A stretch of DNA of 64,000 bases from Aplysia californica (lineage: Eukaryota > Mollusca > Gastropoda > Aplysiida > Aplysiidae): positions 1,573,133-1,637,132 of the forward strand of contig NW_004797315.1 of NCBI RefSeq assembly GCF_000002075.1, in the 5' to 3' direction. A program made the position numbers and the translations under genes. Under the pieces are notes generated by a model that was not told the DNA's origin, searched no databases, and was given only the letters and a program-made list of their open reading frames with translations. Shown piece after piece: positions 12,632-25,800 of this stretch (positions are counted from its first letter, which is position 1; each line of letters opens with the position of its first letter).

Positions 12632-13569
12632 TTGTGCGAGCCACATTGTAGAAGCCTCCACGTATCGTGTCACGTGGACACCGGTCATCCACATGTCGTA
12701 TGGCCTCGCAGGTCAGTATCTTGTCAACAGACCATTCCGTAGAGCAAGAAGCGGGGATCAAGAGGTCCAATCCGGGAGCTCAAGCTCGGAGAAATACTTG
12801 CCTGCCTAGTCTCCACAACCACTACAGCTTGTTGACAGGTTGTGTACGCAGGAAGCTGACTACTCGAGTGTGTTTCCTTATTGTCCGAAACTGGCGCAGA
12901 CTGACCATTCCAGCGAAGCTGTAACGGTGAATGTGATTTACCACTAGTTTAGACTCAACTCCTCACCCCCCCCCCCCCCTGCTGTTCTTACTCCTCCCTT
13001 GTGTCCCCCTTCTCACGCCCACCCTGTCCCTTCGTCTTCTCCTGTTTAGCTTTTTTGAGTTGATGGACGCTGCTTCTTGGTCCTTTCTGCAACCAAACAT
13101 TCTGACTCTTGTTATTCTCCATGCCTGAATTGTTTTAATTCCCTACCATGTTTCTGAGAACAATTCCCATCTTCTGCTAAGCCAACCCTTCCTCTCATGC
13201 TTTTCATCTTTGCTCTTAGAATATATTTTTCTAGGATAAATCATTCAAATTGATATGTTCAAAATAGTTTAGGTTCATTGTCATTCGTGCTCTGAAGGAA
13301 TGTTGGTGTTTTTATTACTATTCCCTTCATACTCCTTTAGTTTCTGTCTTCAGTATATTTTTAAAAGTCTTCTTGTCTCTTGATGGTCGTTGCTTCTAAA
13401 TATTGCGGTAGGAATACAATACTTCTTAGAATTTTTTCCCGATCATTGCAATGTGCTTTCCAGATTAACTTTATTTTTTCAATTCCTTTGACGCAATTTA
13501 AATTTTCTGGAATTGTTTTCTCATTCTCCTCAATCTTGGCTCCGTTGTATTTAAAATTGCTTTCTTGCT

Positions 13570-14890
13570 ATTTCTTCCTCACTATTCTTATTAATATAAC
13601 TTCTTTGCATTTGTTTATGTCTGTCATTTCGCTTTTCTATCCAGTTAGATCAATTCCGTTTGGGTTACTGTGTTCGTTGACAAATTTTTAAATTAAAGTC
13701 TCTCATTCTCATGAGTTTTGTGGCAACCTCGCTCCAACCACTTTTTAGGTCCAAACAAGGATGTACTTTATGTGGACCAGGTGAGGTTTCATTTCAAATA
13801 GTTTAGTACAAGTTTAAGCTCTTGGTGGTCTGATTGTTCTGACTGTTTTGGTTATAAGATTTATTGCTATCCAACTCTAAACGTACCAATTCAATTTCTG
13901 ATGATGAATATCTTTTACTTGATTTGTCAACAAATGTCTCCTTTTGATAACACAAGGTAAAGTTAACAAAGATATAAAATTGGGCTTTCTTTGGGGACAT
14001 TTCAGTCAAGAGATGATGGTGTGACCCAAATCCATGCTTTTTTGGCAGATGCTTGTGAATGTAGAATTACATGTATTGAGCTGACAATATAAACACGCAC
14101 AGTGATCTTTAGTATTTTTTTTTCTTCTCAACCTTTACAAAGTATTTTTGTATTCATCCTAGTTTGGGTTTCTTATTACCGCAACGGTTTCATTAGGTAT
14201 CAGGCATGGAACAAAACTTCAGAACAATAAATGGTCTCTCTTTTTCTAACTTATAAAAGCACAATTTTATTTTGTCTTCCACAACTCAAAACGGCCCCTC
14301 CCCATTCCCTCCCTTGTGGAGGTCGGAAGTACTGGGCCTCACCGTGGCACAAGGGTGTAACACTCTGTTCAAATCAGAAGGGTAGCTAAGAAAAACGCTA
14401 AAATGTCTAGCAATAGCCTACTTTCTGGTTTAAACTTAGTGGCTAACACAGTACTACGCATTTAAAAAAATGAAATACGTGACTAGTAGCTTTTGAATTA
14501 AAAGTTATCTAAGACATTTTTCAACTTCTACCCTTTCCTCCGATGGGAATTGGAAAAAAGGGTGGGGAGTGGGGGGGGGGGGTGACAATTCAGCAGGCAT
14601 AATCTTGAACCACTATGTAATAACCCACCATGTACATAAGCTTTGATTTTTTTTTCTTTTGGAGGAGTTTTTAAGGCTCCTCACCCACTTGGTTTGGCCC
14701 CTATGGGAGATGGAGATGGTCGGGTCCTTTATAACTTCTATGTGATGTTCCAACGTTGACTTATCATACAAAACTTATATAACCCAATTGTGGTGCAATG
14801 CTGTAAAACTCTAATTAATAGGCTACTTGTCATATGCAAATGCGATAACATTTTTCGTTAATTGACTGTTGCACGGATTTGATTTGATTT

Positions 14891-14948
<58 letters not shown>

Positions 14949-15114
14949 CGTCCGAGTGTCTCTCTCCTCTTTGTGCTGTTGTCTGTCTGATCTGTCACCA
15001 TAGTTTTTCTCTCTGTAAATGGATGTTTGTGTTCTGTCTCTCACTATCTTTCATTCACTCTGTTTCTCTCTTTCACTCTATGTCTCTCTCTCTTTCTTTC
15101 TTTTTCTCTCCCAC

Positions 15115-15156
<42 letters not shown>

Positions 15157-15700
15157 CCACCCCAAAGAACTTCTTTTTTTACTGTCTCTTTTTCTATCTC
15201 ACCTTTTTTGTTTATATTTAACCGAACTGTCTCCCTATTTCTCTCTTTGTATCTCTCAATCTCTCTCTCTCTCTCTCTCCATCTGATTGTGGGTGTGTGT
15301 AGGTGTTTGTGAGTGTGTATGTGTGCGTGTATGATTTTCCTCACTCCCCCCCCCCCTCCACCTTTCTTTTTCTCTCTCTATTTCTCTGTCTCTTTGTCTC
15401 TCTATCTTTCTCCTCCAGAACTCCCCATCTCCCCCCCCCCCTCTCTCTCTCTCGGTCTGTCTCTCTCTCTCTCTCTCTTTCTCATTTTCACTCTCTTTTG
15501 TTTCTATCTCTCCTTTTTTTATATCCAACTCAACTATCTCTCTATTTTTCTCTTTATATAAATATATATACATACCCAACTGTCTCCCTATTTCTCTCTT
15601 TGAATCTCTCAATTTCAATCTTTCTCTATCTGATTGTGTGTGCGTATGCTTGTGTGTGTGCGTGTGCGGGTGTGTGTGCGTGTGCATCAGCACAAAATTG
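13570..15700. repeat. Right arm of a large inverted repeat
   Basis: This is the reverse-complement partner of 1600-3840. It includes GGCAACCTCGCTCCAACC (13722), GGTTTCATTAGGTATCAGGC (14187), a (GATA)n run (about 14893-14947) and (TC)n/(GT)n blocks up to about 15690. No coding region is supported. Confidence 0.8.
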
Positions 15701-17890
15701 CACCTATTTCTAATGCCGTGAGTGCCTTTTCCACTGAAGCAAGCACCGAAATTGAATACAAAATCTTATTAGAGGCCACACTCATATCCAAGTAGATAGT
15801 ATGCACGGTGTCATTGAGCGGCGGATGTAAATAAAACACACAAATATACAGCCCACTAGATTATGTTGCCATTTTCAGAACTGCAATTTTTATAATTATA
15901 TCAACGAACCCGCGACACTTAAAAGGGTATAAGCGGCGGATAAAAGTAAAAATATCAACGAAGACCCTAAAACGTGAAATTTGTGGATCGCATTTTCTTC
16001 AGTTGCGGTGGGTAGTGAAGGGCTCACGGGCTTGAGCCCCTACCCCCTCCCCAACCACCACCCCCAACTCTATCCCAAAGTAAATGAAAGTTTCTCCATA
16101 ATGAAATAAGCAGTTGAAACCGTTATGACCGCACGCAATGAACACAGAGTGATCAACCTGGCGGCTTGCTCGCTTATCCAATCACTGTTGTCCCCGCTTA
16201 CAACTAGAGTAACCCAGCAGCCAATCAAATATCTTTAGGGCTCAGCAAAGATGAGCCCTTTTCCCACAGTCCGTCCTTAATGAAACTCTTCTTGTAAAAA
16301 GGTAGAAGACTGGGAAAAAATAACCCTGTACCGAGGGCTCACGCTCTCCTAGCCCTGGCAATGGGGTGAAAGTTTACGACACACTTTCCCCTACTGACAC
16401 AGATACCTATGCGCTCATTGGTTCTTTGTTGGGTGCGTTCAACTTTCTCGACTACACGGCCCAATCCAATCCAGCTCATAGAAGTATTATGTTTGAAGTG
16501 CTGTGTGTGCATGTTTGTGTTTGTGCAGCTGAGATTTAACCCTTATAACTTTTTCATCACACGAAAACTAATTACAGGAAATTTGGAGGTGAATCGGTTT
16601 CGTCCCCACCATCAACAAGAATTTAACTAAGAACACAGAGATTGAAAACAAAGGCAACTCTTCTCGTTTGAATGGTTCTCAAACTGCCGTGGTTCACTGT
16701 GAGTAAAAAATCATCATTGTTTAATTCTTATTGCTTGCTATTTGGTGGTAAAAAACTGGAAGCAACCCAAGCCCCACCCAAATTTTGGGTCACCCACCGC
16801 CACTGATTTTCTTCCATGATTTTGTCAAAATTTCAGTTCACAAAACTGTCAGGTCGGGTAGACAAAAAGAAGACCAAACTGTTAATGCAATATGAAGCCA
16901 CTGATATACATAACGAGGAATTCTTTGCAAACTGAATTCTAACGAAGAGTGAAGAGCTAGTCTTCTTAAGTCCAGAGTCAAGGAAAACTTAACAAACAAT
17001 TCCACAACACTCTATCATTCTCCTTTAAGAATCGAAAAGGGTAACTTTCAGGATCTGAGAGACAAAAAAAATTAAGATAATGAAAGATGACCATTCAGTC
17101 ATTCTCGGGGTATAGAAGTTTGATACACATACAAATCAAGCTCTCACCCCCCCCCCCTCCCAAAGCCCAATAAAAAAGGACATACACTTACACATAATTG
17201 GAGAAAGAAGGAAAGAAAGAGAGAGAGCACGCAAAAGAAGGAGTATGATTTCTTCATAAATTACATACAATATCCCAGTTGTGTAAGAATGAAAGATGTT
17301 TATAGTGGTAAAATAATGAATGGCTTTCTGTTTCACTCAGTCTGTAATTTCATACTCAGTTTTAAACTGGTCTTTTCAACATACTAGGGCCTCTAACAAC
17401 AGTAAACACGCTGCCTAATAACCGAGAATACAACACCGCGTTTCATAAAGCCTCTGATGAAATCATGACCGCATCAGGCGAGATTCGAATATTATATGAA
17501 AATCGTGAATCCCACACTTTTTCTTTAAAAAATTACCATCTAAGGTAAAAAAGTTTACGACAGTATTATTTCTAAAAGGTAATTGACTAGATTGATCCAT
17601 TTAGTTTTAATGTCTTGAACGCTAAATAATGACGGAAATCAGTGTTTTCCCTCTCCTGAATTCACGATTTCATCAGGCAACGGATGATAAGAAATCAGAA
17701 TCGCAAAGATGATATGAAGTAAATGTTGGCAACACAAATAAATACATAAAAATTTCAAAACAATGGTTAATACAAAATATCTTTAATGATTTTTCAAGTC
17801 TATACACAGGGTACATAAGGCAAATCGCTTTGGGCAATAAGTAGCAATAGGAAAGAATCACATCTTATACATAATTATTTGTATATGTGT
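15701..17890. other. Gene-free stretch, nothing recognised
   Basis: Only short chance ORFs, a C-run at about 17147 and a small purine-rich patch near 17205 are visible. No repeat shared with the rest of the window was found by eye. Confidence 0.5.
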
Positions 17891-18320
17891 GTCATCGTGG
17901 TGAAATCAGGCTCTCGTCAAACTGATGAAAGCAAAGAAACTGGCATTTTCCTAACCATTAAGCAATTTTTACTATTTAAAAACAAATCTTTGCCCCCACA
18001 CTTTTTACTTTTAAGTCTATTTAAAAACACATTACAGTATGGATTTTACTGAGGAAGAAAAAAAAAAGGAAATTTGCTGTTTCCAAAGATGTTCAAGCTT
18101 TGGAAGCAGCACATTTTGCAGTCATATTCTTCGTTATGTTACCTCTGTCAAAGGTGACGCCACCTCCTTCAATCACAAAAAATCTTGACTTCTAACCATG
18201 ATAGATGAGTTGTGTTTTTTTCATCACAAGCAAGACTAATTAACAAGCTTTAAAATGATACCAATGATTCACTCCTCGTGCCAAAGTACTGACGAGAGCC
18301 TGAAAATACCATGTCATGAC
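17891..18320. mobile_element. MITE family 1
   Basis: The left end GTCATCGTGGTGAAATCAGG and inverted right end GTCATGACATGGTATTTTCA share the CAGGCTCTCGTCA core, as at 7560. It is about 430 bp and noncoding. Confidence 0.8.
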
Positions 18321-19104
18321 TCATATAATATTATGGATTATTAATTACAACGTAGGCCATTAGTTCCACAAAGTGAAGTATCTCAAGAACTTTACAGTAG
18401 ACTATACTGCACTTTCTACTGTTCTGAGCTTAGTTGATTTTTTTATAATCAAGTAAGCTTAGATCGTACTAATTTAAAGAAGATCTCTTCCATAACTTGC
18501 GCTGAAAGAAAACAGATCCTTTGTTCAGAAACAGGAATGTTAGTTTGAATTTCAGAAATGACAACAACAGCATAAAAAACAGGGCCGACTTGCTAGATTT
18601 CTTTATCTGTTTCATATAAGACTGACTTAGATAAGTTCACCATCCAAACTATAATAAAATAGTCTGAACAGATATTCATTGTCACTACCATCAGGCACCA
18701 ACTCAAATTTAGGAATATCGAACAACTGTCACAACAACATTCCTTTATAGATGTAGATGGTAGGCATGTTAGATCTAGATAAATTTGGTAAGCCTTGAAA
18801 AACAAAAAGACGAGGCAATTTACTTCTCTCACTCTAGAACTATGAAGAAGAAAAAATGTCGGAAATTTACTGGATTCAATATTGACTTAGAACATGATAA
18901 GTAAATTTGATTTCACTCCACAAAACTTTGTAACGTACTCAGATGGTGGGCCTCCTAAGACCTTCTAATAGAACACCCACACCTGAATCTGTACCGTTAG
19001 TCAATATTATAAACACTGAGGAAACACACAGCCATGAGGAAAGATCTCTTCCAAATGCACTCAAGCCTTATACATCGACAAGAAACAAAACTACAAAGGA
19101 GGAG

Positions 19105-19465
19105 AAACAGGATAATAAATAATAATAGTGGTATTCATATAGTGCATGTCCACGCTCTGCAGCATGCTCAATGCATTTTACAACTATTATTACCCCCAGC
19201 AGACCCTAGAACACAACTCAGGAACATTCTCGGCTTCCCTGGAAGCATACAGCGCAAGCTGCAGATTACATGCACAAAAACACTAACAAATCACAAGATG
19301 TTTCAGCATCTATAGCTGGGTACCCACTCCTACCTGGGTGAAGTGAGAAATATTTGTGTTGAGTGCCATTCCCAAGAACTCAATGTCGGACCCTTGACAG
19401 AATTTGAACCTGTTACCTTATGCTTGAGAGTGCAAGTGCCTTGCTAACTAGACATCAAGGCCATA
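19105..19465 (-). mobile_element. tRNA-derived SINE (type C), older copy
   Basis: It is collinear with 46608-46968 (GACCCTAGAACACAACTC, AGCTGGGTACCCACTCCTACC, CCCTTGACAGAATTTGAACC). The B-box region has drifted. It ends on the left in AATAATAATA. Confidence 0.75.
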
Positions 19466-19507
19466 ACATAGACAATGGAGTACAGAAAAGAGGAACAGCA
19501 ACAATTT

Positions 19508-19581
19508 GAGGTGGAAGGTTTCTATCACTGTGAGGTGGAATGTTTCTATCACTGTGAGGTGGAATGTTTCTATCACTGTGA
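19508..19581. repeat. 24-bp tandem repeat, three copies
   Basis: GAGGTGGAATGTTTCTATCA-type units repeat head to tail three times just before a MITE family 1 copy. Confidence 0.85.
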
Positions 19582-19605
19582 GGAGAGAGCACTAAATATT
19601 TGAAG

Positions 19606-20034
19606 CATCATGATGAAATCAGGCGCTCGTCAAAATAATGAAATTAAAGATACTGGCATTTTTTGCTGGTTTGGCAGTTTTTATCGAAATTTTGTTTTTT
19701 TGGCTCAACACCTTTTAATTATGTCCATTTAAGAACCCATTTCTGTGTAGATTTTACGGAAAAATCGTTTATTAAAGGCACAAAAAATGTAAATTGTCGT
19801 TTTCCACAGATTCTCAGGCTACGTAATAACCAACCTTTGGCACCTATTTTCTCTCTAATTTTAAAACTGAAACCAGGCGACCCCTCCTCTTTCCATCGCA
19901 AATATCCCGACTTGTATTCAAGATAAATGGGCATTTCCTTCATCAAATGCAAGACAAATGAACAAGCTTTAAGGTGATACCAATTACTCTACATGGCCAA
20001 AAATTGACGAGCGCCTGATTCTACCGTATCGTGA
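19606..20034. mobile_element. MITE family 1
   Basis: ATGATGAAATCAGGCGCTCG at the left is matched by TTGACGAGCGCCTGATTCTA at the right. The interior, with AAAGGCACAAAAAATGTAAA, matches the other copies. Confidence 0.8.
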
Positions 20035-20156
20035 CACATATTGTACAGTCATCTGTCACACAAGAGGAAAAAAAGTCACACACATTTTTTAACGTAAACA
20101 AGGTGCAGCAATTCAACATGTAAACCATTCCCTCATCTCTCTCTCCGTTTAGACAT

Positions 20157-20190
<34 letters not shown>

Positions 20191-20217
20191 CACACACATG
20201 CACACACACACACGCAC
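20157..20217. repeat. (CA)n microsatellite
   Basis: This is an imperfect (CA)n run. The surrounding 20220-21490 is AT-rich with no supported gene. Confidence 0.9.
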
Positions 20218-21499
20218 AAGCTACATAAAAGGACTGGTGGGATGAGCAAATTGATTACCAATCATTCATCACAATCGGTAACCATGGTAGCAAAATGCTT
20301 AGCTACAAACCATTCACATTGAATCAATCACATAATAATTTGCATATATATGCTTGTAGACTTGCAGTTTTAAAAAAAAAGGGGGGAAAGTGTTTCGCGT
20401 AGAGAACTTGACCACAACTTTTATAATTGTGTAACAAACTCCAATCAGTAATAACAGCTTATCTTTGCTTAATATACATGTTCTGGGTTGTTCTTTTCCA
20501 AGAATACCTGATATTTTTTTTTAAAAAGGGAACAATAGTTTATCTTTTCAACTATTATTTGTTTACATATTTTTTTATATTCGTGGGAAACATAAAGACA
20601 AATTGTTTGACAATATAAAAAAGGTAAAAAATGGTTCCTTTTGACAAAGTGCCATGACACAAAAGGTAGATTAGAGCTAACTAATTTTGACAAAAAGTTC
20701 CATGTCAAGCATTTGATATACGGTATGACATCTTTTAAAGTTTGTTTCGCCAACAGCTTCTAGTGTTGACAATGCTGAAATCTTTTCTTCCGTCATAGTC
20801 TATACACAGGACATTGCTGATAAAAGTTTTTAAAAATAAATGTCAATGACTTGTCTGGGCCCCTGAAGTGACATTATTGTCAGAATTATATTAGCCTATA
20901 CTATCACAAACTTGATTAGAAAGGTCTAACAACACTCTCAGTAAGAACACAATTCACACAAAATCTATTTTTACTGCGATTTACACCAGGAATTTTTTTT
21001 TTTGCACTTTTAAGAGTGATAACAAACAAAAAGTCCCCATCTGCAAACAATATTGACCAACATTGGTTCCCAAAAAGATAAAAAAGTTTCGCCGACAAAC
21101 TGATGTTTCACAATTAGAGGCTGCATAAATTATCAGTTAATTTTTTCCATCCTTTGTCTACTACAAAAGTCTTGATGGAGGTGGACAGAAAAGTGTTTTC
21201 ATCCCTTGGAAAGTTCACAGCAGTGCCAACAGCCACAGCACCCATTCACGTAGAAATTAAAGTAGTCTCAATCTTGAACTAAATCTGAAATGAAAGGCAA
21301 AAAAAAACCCACAACTGCACATACATATCTAAAAGCACAAGTGAATTTCTTTTTAATTGTAAATTGAAAGTCAATATCATTCATTCTTTTGATATGAATC
21401 ACCAAAAAAGAAACTCATTGAAAAAGAAAGTCAAAATGCAATAACATCATCAAAAGACAGCTCGCGTCCTGTCGCTCTTGCACCATCAGTGCAATCTTA

Positions 21500-22440
21500 T
21501 TCTTCTTCAGGTGTCAAATTTGGAGCAGAAATTGACAGTCCTTCCTGCTGTTAGTCGAGTCCTTCTGATTAGACCATTGTTCTTCTGATTGTGCTGTTTG
21601 CCGTACAGCTAATTAGGCCATCTGTGTATGTTGTTCCCTGTCTTTCTCTGCTCTTTTTTCCATTTACCACTTTTTGATACATCTCTGGTTTCCATCAAGA
21701 CCTCTCCTCCTTTAAATTTTAAACATCCTGTTTTGAGTCAACATTTCTTTCCCAACACAACTTAATCCTTTTGGTGCATAAATTTGCTATTTTTGATCGT
21801 TTTATTTTCTATTTCTTCACATTGAAAATGTATCCATCTGTCTGTGGCTTCATTGCATTTCTTTTTCACCTATCAATCTCTTTCCCTATATTTCTTTTCA
21901 AGTACCAAGTATTACTGGAGTTATCTACTTTTTGTATTTTTCCCATTAGGTGATGGATATGTGTGCATCGGCTGCTTTTTGAAGATTTCCTTCCATTTTT
22001 TTCCACTTTTCTTCTGTATTTATCCGATTTTCAAGCAACTCAAACTCATCCTCGACCTCTAAAGGTTATTTTATCTGCATTTTTTTCATCAGTATACAAA
22101 AGGTCTAGCTGTAATTTTAGTAGTCTTTTGCTCTTCTATACATTTTTTTAGTTTGAGTTTCACTCTTTCCACAACAGGCATGTGATCATTTCCATAATCT
22201 GCTCTTGGTATCGTCTTACGTGATGTCATTAAAATCCTAAAGCATTCTAGCATAAACGTGTGTAGTTTACTTGGTTTCTCACTTTGGCCCCAGGTCTCTT
22301 CCATGTTTAACATCATCTTCTTGAGCAGGCTCTTCAAACAAGTTTCATCACAGCAAGTTGTGTTCTTTGCACTATTCTACAAGCTTCTCATCTCTTTCAT
22401 GACATCACCAATTCTGAGCATTTGAAAGTGCTCTCAATTC
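21500..22440 (-). mobile_element. Decayed LINE endonuclease segment (RTE-like)
   Basis: On the minus strand the pieces EKLVE..CKEHNL (about 22400), SRKTIPRADYGNDHMPVVER (about 22190) and EVEDEFELLENRINTEEKW (about 22040) follow the order of RTE-like LINE endonuclease ends. The usual motif is PGADxxSDHxPV; NDHMPV is the His-containing active-site strand. Several stops and frame changes make it a dead copy. The lower limit is uncertain. It lies beyond the last placed cadherin exon. Confidence 0.7.
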
Positions 22441-22799
22441 TTCTTTTTCCAGTTTTCCATTGAATTGAAAAGAACAAGAAAAATGCTATACATTACCTAC
22501 AAATAAAAAAAGATGGATAGTAAAATTATACTGTCACTTCAAATATATAGCATCAGTTTTAGGGGGCAGAGTCTGCCCCCAATCTTACCAACAAATTGGC
22601 CTGTACGTGAATAAATACAGAAGCAAATATTCATAATCCACCCTGCTACCCCATCCATAAAAATGAGATGATATGAAAGTCAGTTCCTAAATAGTACTGT
22701 TTATGTCCATTAACACTGATGGAGTATTAACTTCTGTCTGGTAAAAAGAAATGAAAGTAAGCTTTGTAACACGTAAGCGAGAATGTTTAAAATACTTAC

Positions 22800-22831
22800 A
22801 TGTCTTCTTGGTTTTCATGTATTTTTTGTAG
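22800..22831 (-). CDS. Cadherin exon 32, 32-nt juxtamembrane microexon
   Basis: Acceptor CTGTGTTACAG is preceded by a pyrimidine-rich tract, and the donor is a perfect GTAAGT. The split Asn codon is completed in phase with exon 31, giving [11 protein letters not shown], the basic stop-transfer segment expected just inside the membrane. The exon ends in phase 1. No following exon was identified with confidence. Without use of the donor, the frame stays open to a TAG at 22687-22689, giving a longer tail that ends in Ser-Thr-Ile. Confidence 0.75.
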
Positions 22832-25800
22832 CTGTAACACAGAGAAAAAAGAGCACAATGTAAGTTAAAGATAATAAAAATATTGAAACAGTTGATTTTA
22901 CAAACCTTTTCAAAGTATGATTTTGAAAGAAGAAAACAGAATAGATAGATATAGCCTTTCATCCCGCTATATAAAATATTTACCACAGATCAAACAATAA
23001 AAAAAGGGTAAAAAAATTGTAAAGGTTGACACAGAAAAACAACAACACACGAATGAAAAAATGGTTAAAAAGTAGCAAATATATCACTCTAACAGATTGC
23101 TCTTGAACAAGCTGCCACTTTATTTTTCATTTCTTTTTTTGTGTGTAAATCTTGCAATGAAAATAAATATTAGTTGTATTTATATCAACTTACTAATTTG
23201 GCAATGTCTACCTCAAGCTACTTTTCTAGCTATAATCTCCAATACCTTTCACCTCAAAGTTCATATATTATTATTATTTTTCTAACATTTCCCTTCCGCA
23301 AAATATAAACAAGCATGTTCAAGGAAATAACCTCTCATTTATCAACCACCACCTTCTTTTGTCTACTATTTCATCAAATTCTTCTTCTTTTTCCTACTTC
23401 TTCTTCTCAAACTCCGTCTCTTTTAGTGCTCACCTGTTAGATCTCAAGAGCAGTCAGCTGCAATTTCTTCAACCCAACAACAACTGACTGATATACACTG
23501 TCCTATTTTTTCATTTGTATGTCCTTGCGTGCCAAAGTACTGTTATCAATTATCTATACCCACCAAAATTACATCAGCTTTTCAGAAAGGAATAATTTTT
23601 ACTTGAGACCTTGAATTTGAAATTGCCAGAGTGTTTTTAACATACTGATGGTGTTACACATGTAACTGAAAGAAAGAACTCTTGGTAACTTATTTTCTTC
23701 CTACAACCAATGCCCAGATTGATTTGCCGGTCGTCCAAAACAAACTACTAAATTGGTGCACACCAATAATCAGACCAGTCACCTCAGATGAGAGAAGATT
23801 TTTTAGAAGTCCAACAATAACTCCCTTATACTTTCAAAAGCTAATTACCGAGTTGAAATCAAAGCACTGCATGGGTCAATAGAATTGATTTGGCAAAAAT
23901 CCAAACTTTTAAAAGGATTGGTACACTGTGCACAGATTTTGGGACATATTCTAAGAAGGCCTTGGCTTTGCTAAGGCGTGATTGTTACACAAGCTCAAAG
24001 ACACACAGAAACATACTTGTGCACATATATAAATATACACGACATACACATACATACACATATACACACACCCAAATACAACAAACAAGCCCCCAAACAC
24101 ACACGCATACCCACGCATACACACACACGTGCGTGCACAAACACACATGCACCCACACGCACGCACGCACACACATGCGCGCACATACACGCACACACAT
24201 ACACACGCGTACACACACACACACACACACAGACACAAATCCCTTAGAGTTACTTACTTTTTGTACAGCACGATGGCCAGAATGATGAGGATGACACAGC
24301 AGATAAACATAAAGATGGCCACGGCCACCAAGACCCACCACAGGTCCCTCCACTTCAGCTCATCTTCCGATGACTTGGACGGGTAGCATTGCTGTTCAAG
24401 ACAAAAGAGTGATTGTGATAAAACGAGAACAAGAAGACTCTTTATATCAAAATAGTACATAGTTTTCCTAACAAGAAAAATAACGAACATATCACTGAAT
24501 TATATTTCCCTCTTTTAAATCAGTTACAACGAAGAGGTAATTTCAGCAGTGGTAAGCGCTGCGGTGTAAAATAATACTTAGAAAATGAATTAAACACAAG
24601 CGCCCCCCCCCCCCCCCCCTCCCACCAAAATAAAACCTGATGAAAAAAGATAATGATTTGATTCTCACTATAAGACTATGATTATTATAATAATAATAAT
24701 AATTATTATTATTATTATTATTATTATTATAAGCAGTATGAGTGAAGTATCAATGGTTATTCAGACTCTGGTAAAATATGAACAAATTTTCATCGGAGCA
24801 CACAAAGACTTAGGTTTAGAACGTACCCCTCGGTCAATGTATTTGTACGTGGCATTCTTCAGCACATCACTGAAACCCTTCTGCTCCATCAGGTCCACAA
24901 CCTGGCGGATGTTCAGGATGGTCTTACTGTCAACGTCTGAGGCCAAGAAGCAAACGTCCGTCCTGCAACAACAGCAACAATAAAACAGTACGGATGAGAC
25001 TCGTAGACACTGAATTGTAATACGAAAAAATTATGGCCAAAAACTCGTAAGATAACACTGAGCCAGTCACTCACCGAAAGGAAAACAAAATATGAAGAAC
25101 TTGTCCTCTTTCTTCGAGTGTCCATCAGTATCGATGATGACTACAGTAAAGAGTCATAAAATTCTACTGCAACACCTGAACTCAGAACACAGGCTCAAAG
25201 GCCATTCAAGGTAATGAAACCATCACTTACAAGCTAGCTAAACAGAAACCTTACAAATTAGAGCTTGTCATCCCCAATCCTCCCCACCCCCTAAAAAAAA
25301 AAGAGAGAAAAAGATCAAGAGGAAGTCGGGCAACATACCTGGCAGTGTTTGAACCAGACTGTGATCTGTGTTCCGAGACACTAAGGAACTGCAAAGTATA
25401 CCTTGGTGAGACAGCACTCAGACCACTGAAAAAGAAACCACAATGAAAGAATAAGCTCTGGACGATCAGCACAAGACAATACACTTGATTTTCCTTGTAG
25501 ATATTCCATGTGAAGGAAAGAACAATGAACATCACTATCCATTTTAATAAATGCAACATTTCAGAGCCAGACTCCACAGAAAAAAAACAAAAACTCAGTA
25601 CATAAATAGTAATACAGACCTTTAATTCACAATAATCAAATGCCAGTAACAATAGAAGACCGGATACACATCGTCGGCTCGCTGTTCAAATTATGTACTG
25701 AGCTCAAAATTTTGAATTGCTCTTTCAATTACACTTTCGTAATCTGTGATAACGGTAGCATGTGCTCTTAAAATGATTTGTTCAAATTCAAATCCTAAAC

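Noticed and set aside
15019-15713. Overlapping Ser/Leu/Pro ORFs
   Set aside because: They are translations of (TC)n and (GT)n tracts in the right inverted arm.
21494-21545. Candidate terminal cadherin exon ending in an acidic Pro-Glu tail
   Set aside because: Available AG acceptors are poor and none gives the phase needed after the microexon without an early stop.
23890-24353. His/Thr-rich and Cys/Val-rich ORFs
   Set aside because: They come from the imperfect (CA)n tract beside cadherin exon 31.
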